From NCBI GenBank assembly GCA_947476425.1, contig CANJQJ010000024.1:1-43571 (forward strand): 43,571 bases of DNA, read 5' to 3'. The DNA is from Sphingomonadaceae bacterium (GTDB taxonomy: Bacteria > Pseudomonadota > Alphaproteobacteria > Sphingomonadales > Sphingomonadaceae). Position 1 is the stretch's first letter; each line of letters opens with the position of its first letter. The notes under the pieces were generated by a model. That model was not told the origin of the DNA, made no database searches, and saw only the letters and a program-made list of their open reading frames with translations. Shown here piece by piece: positions 43,431-43,571 of the stretch. The translations under genes were made by a program, and so were the position numbers.

Positions 43431-43571
43431 GGGTCAGGACCTGTTAAATTGCTTGCATGATGGGCTGAGGGTTGATTCAATGGTGGCACCAGGAGGTGCT
43501 GCTTGTGGACGATCTGTTTATGCTGAGCGAGGTGCAGATGCGCCGGATCAAGCCATTTTTCCCGCGATCGC
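43431..43571 (+). mobile_element. Left end of an IS5-type insertion sequence (runs off the window)
   Basis: The sulfatase-like frame breaks at GGACGCTA/GGGTCAGGACC, where CTAG is a common IS5-group target. From about 43431 the sequence is non-coding leader, then a transposase start. The exact terminal inverted repeat cannot be confirmed because the other end is outside the window. Confidence 0.7.
43505..43571 (+). CDS. IS5-family transposase, N-terminal part
   Basis: Starts with GTG at 43505 after AGGAGG (43491-43496). The 22 visible residues include LFMLSEVQMRRIKPFFPRS, the typical beginning of IS5-group transposases (DUF4096-type N-terminus). The catalytic DDE residues are beyond the right edge. 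Confidence 0.85.
   Translation, partial: MDDLFMLSEVQMRRIKPFFPRS

Noticed and set aside
1-43571. CRISPR arrays, rRNA or prophage genes
   Set aside because: No regularly spaced direct repeats, no rRNA-like stretches, and no phage structural or integrase motifs were seen.

Overview
The window reads as accessory chromosome or large plasmid DNA from a GC-rich alphaproteobacterium of the Sphingomonadales. I base this on family content rather than on any database search. It has UrcA, CsbD and DUF6481 small proteins, STN-type TonB receptors coupled to FecI/FecR pairs, several P450s, SnoaL-like enzymes and a Rieske oxygenase, with the codon use expected of that order. It holds about 45 intact protein genes, one broken gene and the start of an insertion sequence. 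I saw no rRNA, tRNA or CRISPR array.

Region A (about 0.2-16 kb) is a catabolic island. The plus strand carries a SnoaL-like protein, a P450, a molybdopterin oxidoreductase, a phosphotransferase-like protein and an SDR. Facing these are a YhdH/AcuI-type enoyl reductase and its LysR neighbour. A ferredoxin-NADP reductase is divergent from the LysR gene, followed by an AraC regulator and an exported epoxide hydrolase. A tight minus-strand operon then encodes a second P450, its [2Fe-2S] ferredoxin and a globin. With the reductase at 9.1 kb this gives all parts of a class I P450 electron chain. A membrane-anchored protein, a sulfotransferase-like protein and another SnoaL-like protein close the region. 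The enzyme types (hydroxylation, epoxide opening, alcohol oxidation, double-bond reduction) suggest breakdown of a hydrophobic ring compound or terpenoid; the substrate cannot be read from sequence.

Region B (16-23 kb) is mostly small envelope and housekeeping genes: a DUF1326/DUF2182 pair, UrcA, a flavodoxin, CsbD, an RcnB-like protein and a sorbosone-dehydrogenase-like lipoprotein. A cupin-like protein and a Rieske oxygenase follow (22.8-24.9 kb).

Region C (25.0-34.2 kb) is the most unusual part. Eleven protein functions, on ten co-directional genes and almost without gaps, run from a 'thermostable hemolysin' (GNAT-clan) protein through an adenylation enzyme fused to a heme-oxygenase-like diiron domain, an SDR, a TPR-like periplasmic protein and a methyltransferase. 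They continue into an ECF sigma factor, FecR and a TonB receptor, ending in a DsbA-family protein. A small-molecule biosynthesis cassette therefore seems to be wired directly to a cell-surface signalling receptor.

Region D (34.3-43.6 kb) has a SnoaL-like protein, a cold-shock protein with DUF6481, and a second sigma/FecR/TonB receptor set followed by a large autotransporter. A ModE-like regulator comes next, and then a sulfatase-family gene cut by an IS5-type element that runs off the right edge.
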